Shown piece by piece: positions 53,302 through 62,679 of a stretch of DNA of 64,000 nucleotides (position 1 is the first letter of the stretch; each line of letters starts with the position of its first letter). The stretch lies in the NCBI RefSeq assembly GCF_002127215.1, contig NZ_NFUT01000002.1, positions 496,001-560,000 on the forward strand. Direction: 5' to 3'. A model generated the notes under the pieces. The model ran no database searches, was not told the DNA's origin, and saw only the letters and a program-made list of their open reading frames with translations. Position numbers and translations under genes: made by a program. The DNA is from Hydrogenophaga sp. IBVHS2. Its GTDB lineage: Bacteria; Pseudomonadota; Gammaproteobacteria; Burkholderiales; Burkholderiaceae_C.

Positions 53302-54466
53302 GGCGGGCCGGATTATCGGCCGGCCCGGGTGCGGCGAACTCGCGGCGCAATGCCTCGCCCTGGGCATCGATGGCCGGCATCTCGCGGTAGCTGTCGTCCT
53401 CCCACTCGGTGATCCAGGGCAGGGCAGGCACCTCGGCCACATGGCCGTTGACCTTCATGCGGCGGGTGCGCAGCTGCGGATGACTGATCAGGTCCTGCAC
53501 CGAGTTCACGCTGCCGAAGGCGGTGCGCGCGGTGGTCAGGCGATCGATCACCTCGGCCGAGGTCAGGCCGGCAAACACCTCGGCCACGGTGCCGTCCACC
53601 AGCGGCCGGTTCTCCACCCGCACCGCGTTGCTGGCGAACTGCGGGTGGGTCAGCAGATCGGGGCGGCGCAGCACCTCGCGGCAGAAGTCGGCCCATTCGC
53701 GTTCGTTCTGGATCGAGACCAGGATGTCGCGGCCATCGGCGCAGGTGAACGCCCCGTACGGCGCGATGGTGGGGTGCTTCAGGCCCACGCGCTCGGGGGC
53801 CTTGCCGCCGTGGCGGGTCTGCAGGTAGGGCACCCCCATGAGCTCGGCCGCCGAGTCGAACAGCGAGACCTGGATGCCCGATCCGCGCCCGGTGCGGTCG
53901 CGCTGGAACAGCGCCTGCTGGATGCCGATGAGCGCGTTCATGCCGGCGGTGATGTCGCACAGCGACACGCCGATGCGGCCCCATTCGCCCGGTGCGCCGC
54001 TGATGGAGATCAGCCCGCTCTCGGCCTGGATCAGCAGGTCGTAGGCCTTCATGAGCTGCAGGCTGCCGTGGTCGCCATAGCCGCTGATGTCGCAGGTGAC
54101 CAGGCGCGGGTGGCGCTGGCGCAGTGCGTCCGAGCCGATGCCCAGCCGCTGCGTGGCGCCGGGTGCCAGGTTCTGGATGAACACGTCCGCCTGGACCAGC
54201 ATGCGCTCGAGCAGGGCCAGGTCGTCGGGCTGTTTCAGGTCCAGGGCGATCGATTCCTTGCCCCGGTTGATCCACACGAAATACGACGACTCGCCGTGCA
54301 CCGCCCGGTCGTAGCCGCGCGCGAAGTCCCCTTCGGGCCGTTCGATCTTGATGACCCGGGCACCGGCATCGGCCAGCCGGCTGGTGCACCAGGGCGCGGC
54401 CACGGCCTGTTCCAGGGCCACGACCAGCATGCCGTCCAGCGGCTTGGGGCGGTGTTGGGCGCTCAT
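53264..54466 (-). CDS. CaiB/BaiF (class III) CoA transferase
   Basis: A 400-residue family III CoA transferase. It has PLDGMLVVALEQAVAAPWCTSRLADAGARVIKIERPEGDFAR, the conserved WINRGKESIALDLK, and the catalytic Asp in KAYDLLIQAESGL. Such enzymes move CoA between carboxylic acids. It starts 15 nt after the aldehyde dehydrogenase stop on the same strand and probably acts in the same pathway. Confidence 0.9.
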   Translation of the reverse strand: MSAQHRPKPLDGMLVVALEQAVAAPWCTSRLADAGARVIKIERPEGDFARGYDRAVHGESSYFVWINRGKESIALDLKQPDDLALLERMLVQADVFIQNLAPGATQRLGIGSDALRQRHPRLVTCDISGYGDHGSLQLMKAYDLLIQAESGLISISGAPGEWGRIGVSLCDITAGMNALIGIQQALFQRDRTGRGSGIQVSLFDSAAELMGVPYLQTRHGGKAPERVGLKHPTIAPYGAFTCADGRDILVSIQNEREWADFCREVLRRPDLLTHPQFASNAVRVENRPLVDGTVAEVFAGLTSAEVIDRLTTARTAFGSVNSVQDLISHPQLRTRRMKVNGHVAEVPALPWITEWEDDSYREMPAIDAQGEALRREFAAPGPADNPARHDTTPHRASTPV

Positions 54467-54481
54467 CGCGTCTCCCGGTGT

Positions 54482-55990
54482 TCAGCCGTGGTGGTGCACG
54501 ACGGTCTTGACGGTGCTCATCTCTTCCAGCGCGATGAAGCCCTTCTCGCGGCCGTGGCCGCTGCGCTTGGTGCCGCCAAACGGCAGCTCGATGCCGCCGC
54601 CGGCGCCGTAGCAGTTGATGAACAGCTGGCCGCTGCGGATGCGTTTGGCCATGCGGGCCTGGCGGTCGCCGTCGCGCGTCCAGACGCTGGCTACCAGGCC
54701 GTAGTCGGTGCCGTTGGCGATGCTCACCGCATCCTCCTCGTCGTCGAACGGAATGGCCGCCAGCACCGGACCGAAGACCTCCTCCTGCGCCAGCCGCGAC
54801 TGCGGGTCGACCGGGCCGAACACGGTGGGCGGCACGAACTGGCCTTCACGCGGCAGGCTGTCCGGCAGCGGCGTGCTGGCCATGACCGGCACGCCGGCCT
54901 CGCGGTTCTCCTGGATGTAGCGCAGCACCCGTTCGCGCTGGCGGGCATTGATCACCGGGCCCAGGTCCGGGTCCTGCTGCGGCGTGCCCACACGCAGCGC
55001 CAGAAAGGCCGCGTTCACCTTGGCCATGAAGCTGTCGAAGATGGGGCGCTGCACCAGCACCCGGCTGCCGGCCGAGCAGGTCTGGCCGGTGTTCTGGGTG
55101 ATGGCCTTGACCACCGTGGCGGCGGCCTTGTCGAGGTCGGCGTCGGCAAACACCACCTGGGGCGACTTGCCACCGAGCTCCAGCACCACCGGCACATAGT
55201 TCTTCGCGGCGGCGGCCTGCACCAGCTCGCCGGCCTGGGGCGAACCGGTGAAGGTGACGAAGTCGATGCCCCGGTGACCGGAAAGGGCCGCGCCGGCCTC
55301 CGGCCCGATGCCGGTGACGATGTTGATGCTGCCCGGCGGGAAGCCCACCTCGTGCGCCAGCTGGGCCACCTCCAGGCAGCTCAGGCAGGCCTCTTCCGAG
55401 GGCTTGAGCACGGTGGCATTGCCCATGGCCAGGGCCGGGGCCAGGGTGCGGCCGAACATCTGGGCGGGGTAGTTCCAGGGAATGATGTGCCCGGTCACGC
55501 CGTGCGGCTCACGCACCAGCTTGACGTCGTAGCCGGCCAGGAAGGGAATGGTGTGGCCGTGGATCTTGTCGGCCGCACCGCCATAGAACTCGAAGTAGCG
55601 CACCAGGGCCTGCAGATCGTTGCGCGCCACGGTGATCGGCTTGCCGGTGTCGTGCGCCTCGATCCAGGCCAGGCGTTCGGCTTCCTCGGCAATGCGGGCC
55701 GAGAGCTTCATCAGCAGGCGGCCGCGTTCGGTCGGCGTCATGCGGCCCCATGGGCCATCCAGTGCGGCGCGGGCGGCCGCCACGGCGGCATCCACCTCGG
55801 CCTGGCCGCCCCGGGCCAGGTGGGCGATCAGCTGGCCGGTGGCCGGGGCCAGCGTGGGCACGGTGCGGCCGTCGGCCGATTCCACCCAGGCGCCGTTGAT
55901 GAAGTGGCGGTGGGTCAGGGCCGCCACGGTGCCGGTCTGCGAAAAGTTCAGGCGGCCGGGCACGGCGTTCATGGCGGCGGTGGTGGTCAT
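54482..55990 (-). CDS. NAD(P)-dependent aldehyde dehydrogenase
   Basis: A 502-residue enzyme of the classical ALDH family. The general-base Glu is in LELGGKSPQ, the catalytic Cys in NTGQTCSAGSR; the cofactor site has IIPWNYPAQMFGRTLAPALAMGNATVLKPSE, and FGGTKRSGHGREKG precedes the C-terminus. It makes an acid from an aldehyde. The start at 55990 is chosen because ALDH homology begins soon after; the longer frame to 56083 is not conserved. Divergent from the importer operon at 56219. Confidence 0.92.
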   Translation of the reverse strand: MTTTAAMNAVPGRLNFSQTGTVAALTHRHFINGAWVESADGRTVPTLAPATGQLIAHLARGGQAEVDAAVAAARAALDGPWGRMTPTERGRLLMKLSARIAEEAERLAWIEAHDTGKPITVARNDLQALVRYFEFYGGAADKIHGHTIPFLAGYDVKLVREPHGVTGHIIPWNYPAQMFGRTLAPALAMGNATVLKPSEEACLSCLEVAQLAHEVGFPPGSINIVTGIGPEAGAALSGHRGIDFVTFTGSPQAGELVQAAAAKNYVPVVLELGGKSPQVVFADADLDKAAATVVKAITQNTGQTCSAGSRVLVQRPIFDSFMAKVNAAFLALRVGTPQQDPDLGPVINARQRERVLRYIQENREAGVPVMASTPLPDSLPREGQFVPPTVFGPVDPQSRLAQEEVFGPVLAAIPFDDEEDAVSIANGTDYGLVASVWTRDGDRQARMAKRIRSGQLFINCYGAGGGIELPFGGTKRSGHGREKGFIALEEMSTVKTVVHHHG

Positions 55991-56119
55991 GGCGATGTCT
56001 CCAGTGTTCGGGGTGGGGCGCATTGTGGGTACGCACCGCCGGCGCTTGGAATTGCTTTTGTTCGAAGCGTGCATTGCCCGCACCGCAACACGTCCGTTGC
56101 TCAGGGCTTAACGCAGCTT

Positions 56120-56139
56120 TGCCCACTTCTCAATGGGCA
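56120..56139. promoter_or_regulatory. Inverted repeat in the ALDH/importer divergent region
   Basis: TGCCCA (56120-56125) and TGGGCA (56134-56139) with an 8-bp spacer, 80 bp upstream of the binding-protein start and in the 228-bp gap between two divergent catabolic units. It may be an operator. No regulator gene is adjacent. The rest of the gap holds nothing definite. Confidence 0.3.
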
Positions 56140-56218
56140 TCGGGCGGCATCCACCCCACACTGCGCCCACGCCAGCATTCCCGACTCGACTGGCGATCAC
56201 CAACCCAGGAGACAAGAC

Positions 56219-57415
56219 ATGCTTCGATTCACCGCCATCTTCTCGGCCGTGGCCTGCGCCATGGCCCTGGCCGCAGCACCGGCCCAGGCCCAGACGGGCG
56301 AACGCACCATCAAGATCTACGGCTTCGGCGCCAAGAGCGGCGTGGTGCGGATCTTCGGCATCCAGAGCGAGGCCGCCATGCAGGCGGCGGCCGACAAGAT
56401 CAACGCCGCCGGCGGCGTGACGCTGGGCGACGGCGCCAAGGCCAAGATCGTGATCGACTACCTCGACGACCGCTGCAACGCGGAAGAGGGTATCAACGCG
56501 CTGCGCCGCATCGCCGCCCAGCCCGATGCCATCGTCGCCATCGGCCCGACCTGCAGCAACGTGGCCGAGCCGGTGTTCGGCATCCTGCAGAAGAAGGTGG
56601 GCGATGCCAGCGACTCGGGCATCCAGTTCCCCATCTACACCGACGTGGCCGCCAAGGGCGGTCTGGCCGGCATCTCCGAATGGTCGTTCCGCAACGTGCC
56701 GAGCGAAGCCGCCATGTACAAGTCGGTGTTCGAGTGGGTGGCCGCCACCCGCAAGGACCTCAAGACCTTCTGGGGCGGCGTGGAGAAGGACTTTGCCCAC
56801 AGCAACGCCACCTTCAACGTCATGAAGGACAACGCCGGCAAGGCCGGCCTGGAGGTGCTGGGCCAGAGCGAATGGCTGCTGGCCGACACCAGCTTCAGCA
56901 CCCAGGTGCGCGAGATGAAGCGAGCCAATGCCGACGTGGTGGCCATCTCGGCCCACCCGTTCACCACCTGCGGCGTGCTCAAGGAGATGCAGCGCCAGGG
57001 CGTCAAGCCCAAGCTCATGATCGGCCTGACCAGTTCGTCGAGCATGGAGACGCTGCAGGGCTGCGCCCAGCAGGCCGAGGGCATCATCATCCCGACCAGC
57101 TTCGCACCGGTGACCGCCGAGGCCAAGGCCGCCGCCGAGGCGGTGGCCGCCAAAAAGTCCAACATGGACCTGCACAACGCGGCCGCCTGGGAGAACGTGT
57201 TCACCCTCAAGAAGGTGATCGAGGACCAGAAGATCATGGGCAAGCCCGAGACCCTGGCCGCCGACCGCAAGAAGATGCGCGACGGCCTGGCCGCCCTCAA
57301 GCAGACCCAGGGCCTGCTCGGACCGGTGGACCGTGCGGCCGACCGCGAGGCCATCAAGCCCTACCTGTTCGTGCAGGCCAAGGGCGGTGCCTGGACCGTG
57401 GCCCACAAGCCCTGA
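56219..57415 (+). CDS. Branched-chain-type periplasmic binding protein (LivK-like)
   Basis: A 398-residue family 1 binding protein. The signal peptide ends at PAQA-QT (about residue 25), followed by IKIYGFGAKSGVVRIFGIQSEAAMQAAADKINAAGGV and a Rossmann-like two-lobe fold. Six mature Cys, including CNAEEG, GPTCSN and TTCGVL, are more than usual and could form disulfides. Binding proteins of this family in such catabolic clusters bind aromatic or aliphatic acids as well as amino acids. The next gene follows after an 80-nt gap containing a strong hairpin. Confidence 0.88.
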   Translation: MLRFTAIFSAVACAMALAAAPAQAQTGERTIKIYGFGAKSGVVRIFGIQSEAAMQAAADKINAAGGVTLGDGAKAKIVIDYLDDRCNAEEGINALRRIAAQPDAIVAIGPTCSNVAEPVFGILQKKVGDASDSGIQFPIYTDVAAKGGLAGISEWSFRNVPSEAAMYKSVFEWVAATRKDLKTFWGGVEKDFAHSNATFNVMKDNAGKAGLEVLGQSEWLLADTSFSTQVREMKRANADVVAISAHPFTTCGVLKEMQRQGVKPKLMIGLTSSSSMETLQGCAQQAEGIIIPTSFAPVTAEAKAAAEAVAAKKSNMDLHNAAAWENVFTLKKVIEDQKIMGKPETLAADRKKMRDGLAALKQTQGLLGPVDRAADREAIKPYLFVQAKGGAWTVAHKP

Positions 57416-57444
57416 TGCGGGCCCGGCCGGCATGACGGCATGAG

Positions 57445-57469
57445 GAGGCGCCCCCGTGCGGGGCGCCTC
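57445..57469 (+). terminator. Intercistronic hairpin between binding protein and permease genes
   Basis: A 10-bp perfect stem GAGGCGCCCC (57445-57454) with GGGGCGCCTC (57460-57469) and a 5-nt loop, followed by a pyrimidine-rich tract without a real T-run. Such elements commonly cause partial termination or protect the upstream mRNA, so the binding protein is made in excess over the permeases. Confidence 0.55.
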
Positions 57470-57495
57470 TCCCCTTCCTTCTCAGCACCGCTCCC

Positions 57496-58380
57496 ATGAC
57501 CTACCTCGACCTGCTGGACCTCGTCCAGTCGGTGATCGATGGTGTGCTGTTCGGCACCATCTACGCACTGATTGGCATCGGCTTCACGCTCATCTTCGGC
57601 GTGATGCACAAGATCAACCTGTCCTATGCCGCGGCCTCGGTCGGCGCCGCCTACCTGAGCCTGCTCATCGTGCAGACCGCGCCGCCGGCCCTGGTGTTCG
57701 TGGCCGCTGCCCTGGTGGGCGGGGTGCTGGGTGCGCTGGTGTATGTCATCTGCTTCCGCTTCCTGCCGCTGAACAAGCCGCTGGCCACGCTCATGTCCAC
57801 CGTGGGCATGCTGCTGCTGATCGAGGAGGCCATCGTGCACGCCACGGCCGGCATGCCGCAGAACTACCCGGCCATGTTCGTGGGTTCCAACATCGACATC
57901 GGCCCGCTCTCGCTGCGCGGCGACCTGCTGTTCGTCTTTGTGCTCGGCTGCGCGGCCATGGTCGGCCTGACGCTGCTGCTCAAGCGCACCCGGCTGGGCC
58001 TGGCCACGCGGGCGGTGTCGCAGCAGGGCACGGCGGCCCGCCTGTGCGGCATGAACATCACCACCACCAACCTCAGCACCTTCGTGATCGCCGGTCTGCT
58101 GGGCGGCACGGCGGGAGCCATGGCGGGGGCGGCCATCGGCGTGCTGTCGCCGCTGCTCACGCTGCCCCTCACGGTCAAGGGCCTGGTGGTCACCGTCATC
58201 GGCGGCCTGGGCAGCATCCCGGGCGCCATCGTGGCCGGCCTGCTGGTGGGCGGCTTCGAGAACCTCTTCCAGTACTGGCGCGGCGTGAGCGAGCGCGACA
58301 TCTACGTGATGCTGCTGCTGTTCGCCTTCCTGGTGTTCCGGCCCGGTGGCCTGTTCGCCCCGCCTGCCGGCCGCGACTGA
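57496..58380 (+). CDS. livH: Branched-chain-type ABC permease, LivH-like (first)
   Basis: A 294-residue permease with about eight helices. The LivH pattern is DGVLFGTIYALIGIGFTLIFGVMHKINLSYAA near the start and VTVIGGLGSIPGAIVAGLLVGGFENLFQYW near the end, with the ATPase-contact loop around RAVSQQGTAARLCGMNITTTNLSTFVI. It pairs with the LivM-like protein 13 nt downstream. Confidence 0.9.
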   Translation: MTYLDLLDLVQSVIDGVLFGTIYALIGIGFTLIFGVMHKINLSYAAASVGAAYLSLLIVQTAPPALVFVAAALVGGVLGALVYVICFRFLPLNKPLATLMSTVGMLLLIEEAIVHATAGMPQNYPAMFVGSNIDIGPLSLRGDLLFVFVLGCAAMVGLTLLLKRTRLGLATRAVSQQGTAARLCGMNITTTNLSTFVIAGLLGGTAGAMAGAAIGVLSPLLTLPLTVKGLVVTVIGGLGSIPGAIVAGLLVGGFENLFQYWRGVSERDIYVMLLLFAFLVFRPGGLFAPPAGRD

Positions 58381-58393
58381 AAGGACCCGACTC

Positions 58394-59332
58394 ATGGACT
58401 TCTACCTTGGACTGGCCCAGGTGATCGGCGTGCACACGCTGCTGGGTCTCTCGGCCTGGTGCGTGCTGCAGACCGGTCAGGTCTCGCTGGCGCAGGGCGG
58501 CTTCTTTGCCATCGGCGCCTATGCCTCGGGCATGCTGACCGCCATGGCCGGCTGGCCGCTGTGGCTGGCGGTGCCGGCGGCCGCCATGATCTCGGCCCTG
58601 GTGGCCATCGCGGTGGGCTTTCCGGCGTTGCGGGTCAAGGGCCTGATGCTGGTGGTGGCCACCACCGCCTTCGCCGAGATCGTGCGGCTGGTGTTCTTCA
58701 ACCTGACCTGGCGGGTGCCCGGCCCCGACGGCAACCTGGTCGGCCCCGACGGCAGCCTGGGTTTCGGCGGCATCCGCTACTTCCCCAGCAACGGCTGGAC
58801 CTCGGGCGAGATCGTCACCCTCATCTGGGCCCTGGTGGCCGTGGTGATGCTGGTGCTGGCCTGGCTGGACCGCTCCCGCGTAGGCACGCTGTGGCGCGCG
58901 GTGGGCGAGGACGAGGTGGCCGCGCAGAGCGCCGGCATCAACCTGACGGCGGCCAAGGTCTCTGCCTTCGGCATCGGCGGGGCCATTGCCGGCATCGCCG
59001 GCAGCGTGTTCGCGCACTACACCACCCACATCGAGCATTCCAACTTCACCATCCTGCTGGCCACCTTTGCCATCGCCTACCCGATCCTGGGCGGGCTCTC
59101 GAGCCTGCTGGGCACGGTGCTGGCGGTGGTCTTCATCCAGGGCTTCCTGATCGAGGGCCTGCGCTTCCTGGGCGACTGGCGCAGCCTGCTGTTCGGTGCG
59201 CTCATCCTGCTGATGATGCTGGTGCGTCCCAGCGGCATGATCACCTCGCCCCTGGGCCGGCTGCTGCGCGGCGGCCGCGGGCCCGAAGCCCCGGCCCCGC
59301 GCGGCGCGACCGAGGAGAAGGCCCATGCTTGA
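58394..59332 (+). CDS. livM: Branched-chain-type ABC permease, LivM-like (first)
   Basis: A 312-residue permease of the LivM family: GQVSLAQGGFFAIGAYASGMLTA, FPALRVKGLMLVVATTAFAEIVRLVFFN, and the ATPase loop RAVGEDEVAAQSAGINLTAAKVSAFGIGGAIAG. The C-terminus overlaps the LivG start by 8 bp. Confidence 0.9.
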   Translation: MDFYLGLAQVIGVHTLLGLSAWCVLQTGQVSLAQGGFFAIGAYASGMLTAMAGWPLWLAVPAAAMISALVAIAVGFPALRVKGLMLVVATTAFAEIVRLVFFNLTWRVPGPDGNLVGPDGSLGFGGIRYFPSNGWTSGEIVTLIWALVAVVMLVLAWLDRSRVGTLWRAVGEDEVAAQSAGINLTAAKVSAFGIGGAIAGIAGSVFAHYTTHIEHSNFTILLATFAIAYPILGGLSSLLGTVLAVVFIQGFLIEGLRFLGDWRSLLFGALILLMMLVRPSGMITSPLGRLLRGGRGPEAPAPRGATEEKAHA

Positions 59333-60086
59333 ACTGCAGCAGCTCAGCCGCCACTTCGGCGGGGTCAAGGCGCTCGACCAGCTCGACCTCACGGTGCGCA
59401 AGGGCGAGATCCTGGGCCTGATCGGTCCCAACGGCTCGGGCAAGAGCACCACGGTCAACCTGATCGCCGGGCTCTACCAGCCCAGCGCCGGCAGCCTGCG
59501 CTTCAAGGGCCAGGACATCGGTACCCTGCCGGTGCACACCCGGGCCGAACTCGGCATCGCCCGCACCTTCCAGAACATCCGCCTGTTCGGCAACCTGAGC
59601 GTGTGGCAGAACGTCTGGGCCGCCCGCGTGGTGCGCGAGAGCGGCTGGGCCGGCGTGAAGTCGCGCTGGCTGGCCTCGGGCCGCCAGGCCCGCGAGGAGG
59701 TGAGGCAGCTGCTGGCCTTCAGCAACCTGGCCGACAAGGCCGACACCCTGGCCGGCAACCTGAGCTTTGGCGAACAGCGCCGGCTGGAGCTGGCCCGCGC
59801 GGCGGCGTCCGGCGCCGAACTGCTGCTGCTCGACGAACCGGCCGCCGGCATGAACGCCGAGGAGATCGAGGAGCTCGATCAGCGCATCCGCGCCCTGCGC
59901 GACCGCGGGCACACCATCCTGCTGATCGAGCACCACATGGAGCTGGTGATGGAGGTCTGCGACCGGGTGGCGGTGCTGAACTTCGGGCGCAAGATCGCCG
60001 AGGGCACGCCCGCCGAGGTGCAGGACAACGCGGCCGTGCGCGCCGCCTACCTGGGTTCGGACGACACCGTGGCCCAGGCGGCCTGA
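59325..60086 (+). CDS. livG: Branched-chain-type ABC ATPase, LivG-like
   Basis: A 253-residue ABC ATPase. Walker A GPNGSGKST, the LivG-type RTFQNIRLF segment in the Q-loop region, signature NLSFGEQRRLELARAAA, Walker B ELLLLDEPAAGMN and H-loop LLIEHHM. The signature reads LSFGEQ instead of LSGGQ, which is normal for LivG. Overlaps LivM upstream and is followed by LivF after 11 nt. Confidence 0.92.
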   Translation: MLELQQLSRHFGGVKALDQLDLTVRKGEILGLIGPNGSGKSTTVNLIAGLYQPSAGSLRFKGQDIGTLPVHTRAELGIARTFQNIRLFGNLSVWQNVWAARVVRESGWAGVKSRWLASGRQAREEVRQLLAFSNLADKADTLAGNLSFGEQRRLELARAAASGAELLLLDEPAAGMNAEEIEELDQRIRALRDRGHTILLIEHHMELVMEVCDRVAVLNFGRKIAEGTPAEVQDNAAVRAAYLGSDDTVAQAA

Positions 60087-60097
60087 GGAGACACACC

Positions 60098-60814
60098 ATG
60101 CTGCAGATCGACGGACTGGCCACCGCCTACGGCAAGATCGAAGCCTTGAAGGGCGTGAGCCTGTCGGCGCAGGCCGGCCAGGTCACCTGCCTGCTCGGGC
60201 CCAACGGCGCCGGCAAGACCACCCTGATGATGACGGTGGCCGGCATCCTCAGGCCCAAGGCCGGCTCCATCCGCTTCGAGGGCGAGGAACTGGTGGGCAA
60301 GTCGAGCGCCGACATCGTGGCGCGCGGCCTGGCCCTGGTGCCGGAAAACCGGCTGGTGTTCCCGGCACTGACCGTGCGCGAAAACCTGCAGGCCGGCGCC
60401 TTTCGCCGCCGTGACCGCAACGGCATCCGCGACGACATCGACCGCATGTTCGTGCGCTTCCCGCGCCTGAAGGAACGCGTCGACCAGATGGCCGGCACCC
60501 TGTCGGGTGGCGAGCAGCAGATGCTGGCCGTGGCCCGCGCGCTCATGTCGCGCCCGCGCCTGCTGCTGATGGACGAGCCTTCGGTGGGCCTGGCCCCGCT
60601 GGTGGTGGCCGAGATCTTCCAGATCATCCGGCAGCTGCACAGCGAGGGCGTGAGCATCTTCCTGGTGGAGCAGAACGCCCACATGGCGCTGAAGGTGGCC
60701 CAGCAGTTCTACCTGATGGAGCAGGGCCGCGTCACCTTCTCGGGCAACCCGGGCGAGATGAGCAGCGACGACGTGATCCAGCGCGCCTACCTCGGGCAGC
60801 GGCGCGCCGCCTGA
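60098..60814 (+). CDS. livF: Branched-chain-type ABC ATPase, LivF-like
   Basis: A 238-residue ABC ATPase. Walker A GPNGAGKTT, signature TLSGGEQQMLAVARALM, Walker B LLLMDEPSVGLAP and H-loop VEQNAHMALK. ALVPENRLVFPALTVRENL is the LivF-type segment (VPENR versus the E. coli VPEGR). It forms the ATPase pair with LivG. Confidence 0.92.
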   Translation: MLQIDGLATAYGKIEALKGVSLSAQAGQVTCLLGPNGAGKTTLMMTVAGILRPKAGSIRFEGEELVGKSSADIVARGLALVPENRLVFPALTVRENLQAGAFRRRDRNGIRDDIDRMFVRFPRLKERVDQMAGTLSGGEQQMLAVARALMSRPRLLLMDEPSVGLAPLVVAEIFQIIRQLHSEGVSIFLVEQNAHMALKVAQQFYLMEQGRVTFSGNPGEMSSDDVIQRAYLGQRRAA

Positions 60815-60830
60815 GCCGGCAGGAGCGGCG

Positions 60831-61781
60831 GTGCTCGAGTTCCTGCAGCGTACGCTCGATGGCTGGCTGGAGGGTTCGGCCTATGCCCTGGTGGGGCTGG
60901 GCCTGACGCTGACCTTCGGCACGCTGCGCCGCCTCAACCTGGCCTATGGCGCCACCGCCATGCTGGCCGCTTATGTGGGCGCCTGGCTGTTCGCGCGGCA
61001 TGCGTTCCCGGTGTGGGGGGTGGCGCTGGTGGTGGTGGGACTGGCCGCGCTGATCGGGCTGTACGTGGAGCGGCTGTGCTTCGGTGCCATCGGGGCGGCC
61101 GTTGCGCAGGGCCACGAAGGCCGGGGCAGTGCCACCCGGGTGGGGGGCGGTTTCGACGGTGCCGAGGTGGTGGCCCTGGCATCGAGCTTTGCGCTGTGGA
61201 TGCAGCTCGAACAGCTGGCGGTCAACCTGCTGCCGCGCCACCTCAATGCATTCCCCAACCTCGCTGCGCAGAGCGAATGGGCCGTGGGCAGCCTGTTCCT
61301 GCGGCCGGACCGGCTGGCCGTGGCCCTGCTGGCGGTGCTCATCACCCTGGCCCTGGGCCAGTGGCTGCTGCGCACCCGGGGCGGTCTGGCCTGGCGGGCG
61401 GCGGCCACCCAGCGCACCGCGGCCGGGCTGGTGGGCATCCGCGTGGGGCAGGTGCAGGCCACCGCCTTCCTGGTGGCCTGTGCGATCTCGGGCGTGGCCG
61501 CATTTGCCGTGCTGTCGCTCGAAGGCCAGGTCACGCCGATGCTGGGCATGTGGATGCTGACCAAAGGGCTGGTGGCGGCCATGCTGGGTGGCCTGGGCAG
61601 CGTGCGCGGCGTGCTGATCGGGGGCTGGCTGCTGGGCATCGTGGAGGCGCACGCGCAGGCCGCGTTCGGTGCGGTGGGGCGCGAGTTCGCCACCTACGCG
61701 CTGCTGTTCCTGGTGCTGGTGGCCGGCCCGGCCGGCCGGGCCGGCCTGACCGGTGGGGGAGGCTGGCGCCATGCCGCTTGA
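60831..61781 (+). CDS. Second LivH-like permease of the same operon
   Basis: A 316-residue permease starting with GTG. It has EGSAYALVGLGLTLTFGTLRRLNLAYGATAMLAAYVG and a C-terminal GGLGSVRGVLIGGWLLGIVEAHAQ, so it is LivH-like but clearly diverged from the first. A hydrophilic insertion of about 30 residues (AQGHEGRGSATRVGGGFDG, near residues 90-110) lies in a loop. It starts 16 nt after LivF. Confidence 0.85.
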   Translation: MLEFLQRTLDGWLEGSAYALVGLGLTLTFGTLRRLNLAYGATAMLAAYVGAWLFARHAFPVWGVALVVVGLAALIGLYVERLCFGAIGAAVAQGHEGRGSATRVGGGFDGAEVVALASSFALWMQLEQLAVNLLPRHLNAFPNLAAQSEWAVGSLFLRPDRLAVALLAVLITLALGQWLLRTRGGLAWRAAATQRTAAGLVGIRVGQVQATAFLVACAISGVAAFAVLSLEGQVTPMLGMWMLTKGLVAAMLGGLGSVRGVLIGGWLLGIVEAHAQAAFGAVGREFATYALLFLVLVAGPAGRAGLTGGGGWRHAA

Positions 61782-62679
61782 GCAGGCGGTGGGCGTGGCC
61801 ACCGACATCGCCATCCTGTCGCTGCTGGCGCTCTCGGCCTACCTGGTGCTGCTGGTGGGGCGCATCTCGTTCGGCCAGCAGGCCTACTTTGCACTCGGTG
61901 CCTATGCCAGCGGCATGGCCTCCACCCTGGCGGGCTGGGCACTGGCACCGTCGCTGCTGCTGGGGGCTGCCGTGGGTGCGCTGGTCTCGGCGCTGCTGGC
62001 CTGGCCCACCCTGCGGCTGTCGGGCCTGAACTATGCGGTGGCCACCCTGGCCCTGGCCGAGATGATGCGGATTGCGCTGATGCGGCTGCACTTCACGCGG
62101 GAGGTCGAGGGCGAGATCGTCGGGCCGCAGGGCACCGAAGGCTTCCGCGACATCCGCTGGCTGCTGGAGAACGATGTCTCGCCCGGCGGCTTCCTGCTGC
62201 TGTGCCTAGGTGTGCTGGGGGCGGCGCTGCTGGCACTGGCCTGGCTGCGGCCGCGCCGCCTGGGGCTGGCGCTGCGCCAGGTGGGCCACGACGAGGTGCT
62301 GGCGGCCAGCCAGGGCCTGCCGGTGCTGCGGCTGCAGCTGCTGGCCGTGGCGGCCGCCGGCGCGCTGGCGGCCATCGGCGGCGGGCTGTACGCCCACCGC
62401 GCCACCTACATCGAGCCGGCGCTGTTCGACCCCATGCTGGGCGTGCACGCGGTGGGCTATGCCCTCATCGGCGGGCTGGGCACGGCCCTGGGGCCGTTGC
62501 TGGGTGTGATGTTCGACATCGGCCTGCTGGAGGCCACCAAGGTGTTCGCCGGCTGGCGCATGGTGGTGTTCGGCGGGCTGGTGGCGCTGTTCCTGCGTTT
62601 TCGCCCGCGTGGCCTGCTGGACGAGGCCACGGTCCACCGCATCGGCGCCGCGTGGCGCCAGTTCCGGAGAAGCCCATGA
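61771..62679 (+). CDS. Second LivM-like permease of the same operon
   Basis: A 302-residue LivM-like permease: GRISFGQQAYFALGAYASGMASTLA, LRLSGLNYAVATLALAEMMRIALMRL, the ATPase loop RQVGHDEVLAASQGLPVLRLQLLAVAAAGALAA and GYALIGGLGTALGPLLGVMFDIGLLEATK. It overlaps the second LivH by 11 bp. With it, it makes a second channel that could share the same binding protein and ATPases or serve a different ligand. Confidence 0.86.
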   Translation: MPLEQAVGVATDIAILSLLALSAYLVLLVGRISFGQQAYFALGAYASGMASTLAGWALAPSLLLGAAVGALVSALLAWPTLRLSGLNYAVATLALAEMMRIALMRLHFTREVEGEIVGPQGTEGFRDIRWLLENDVSPGGFLLLCLGVLGAALLALAWLRPRRLGLALRQVGHDEVLAASQGLPVLRLQLLAVAAAGALAAIGGGLYAHRATYIEPALFDPMLGVHAVGYALIGGLGTALGPLLGVMFDIGLLEATKVFAGWRMVVFGGLVALFLRFRPRGLLDEATVHRIGAAWRQFRRSP

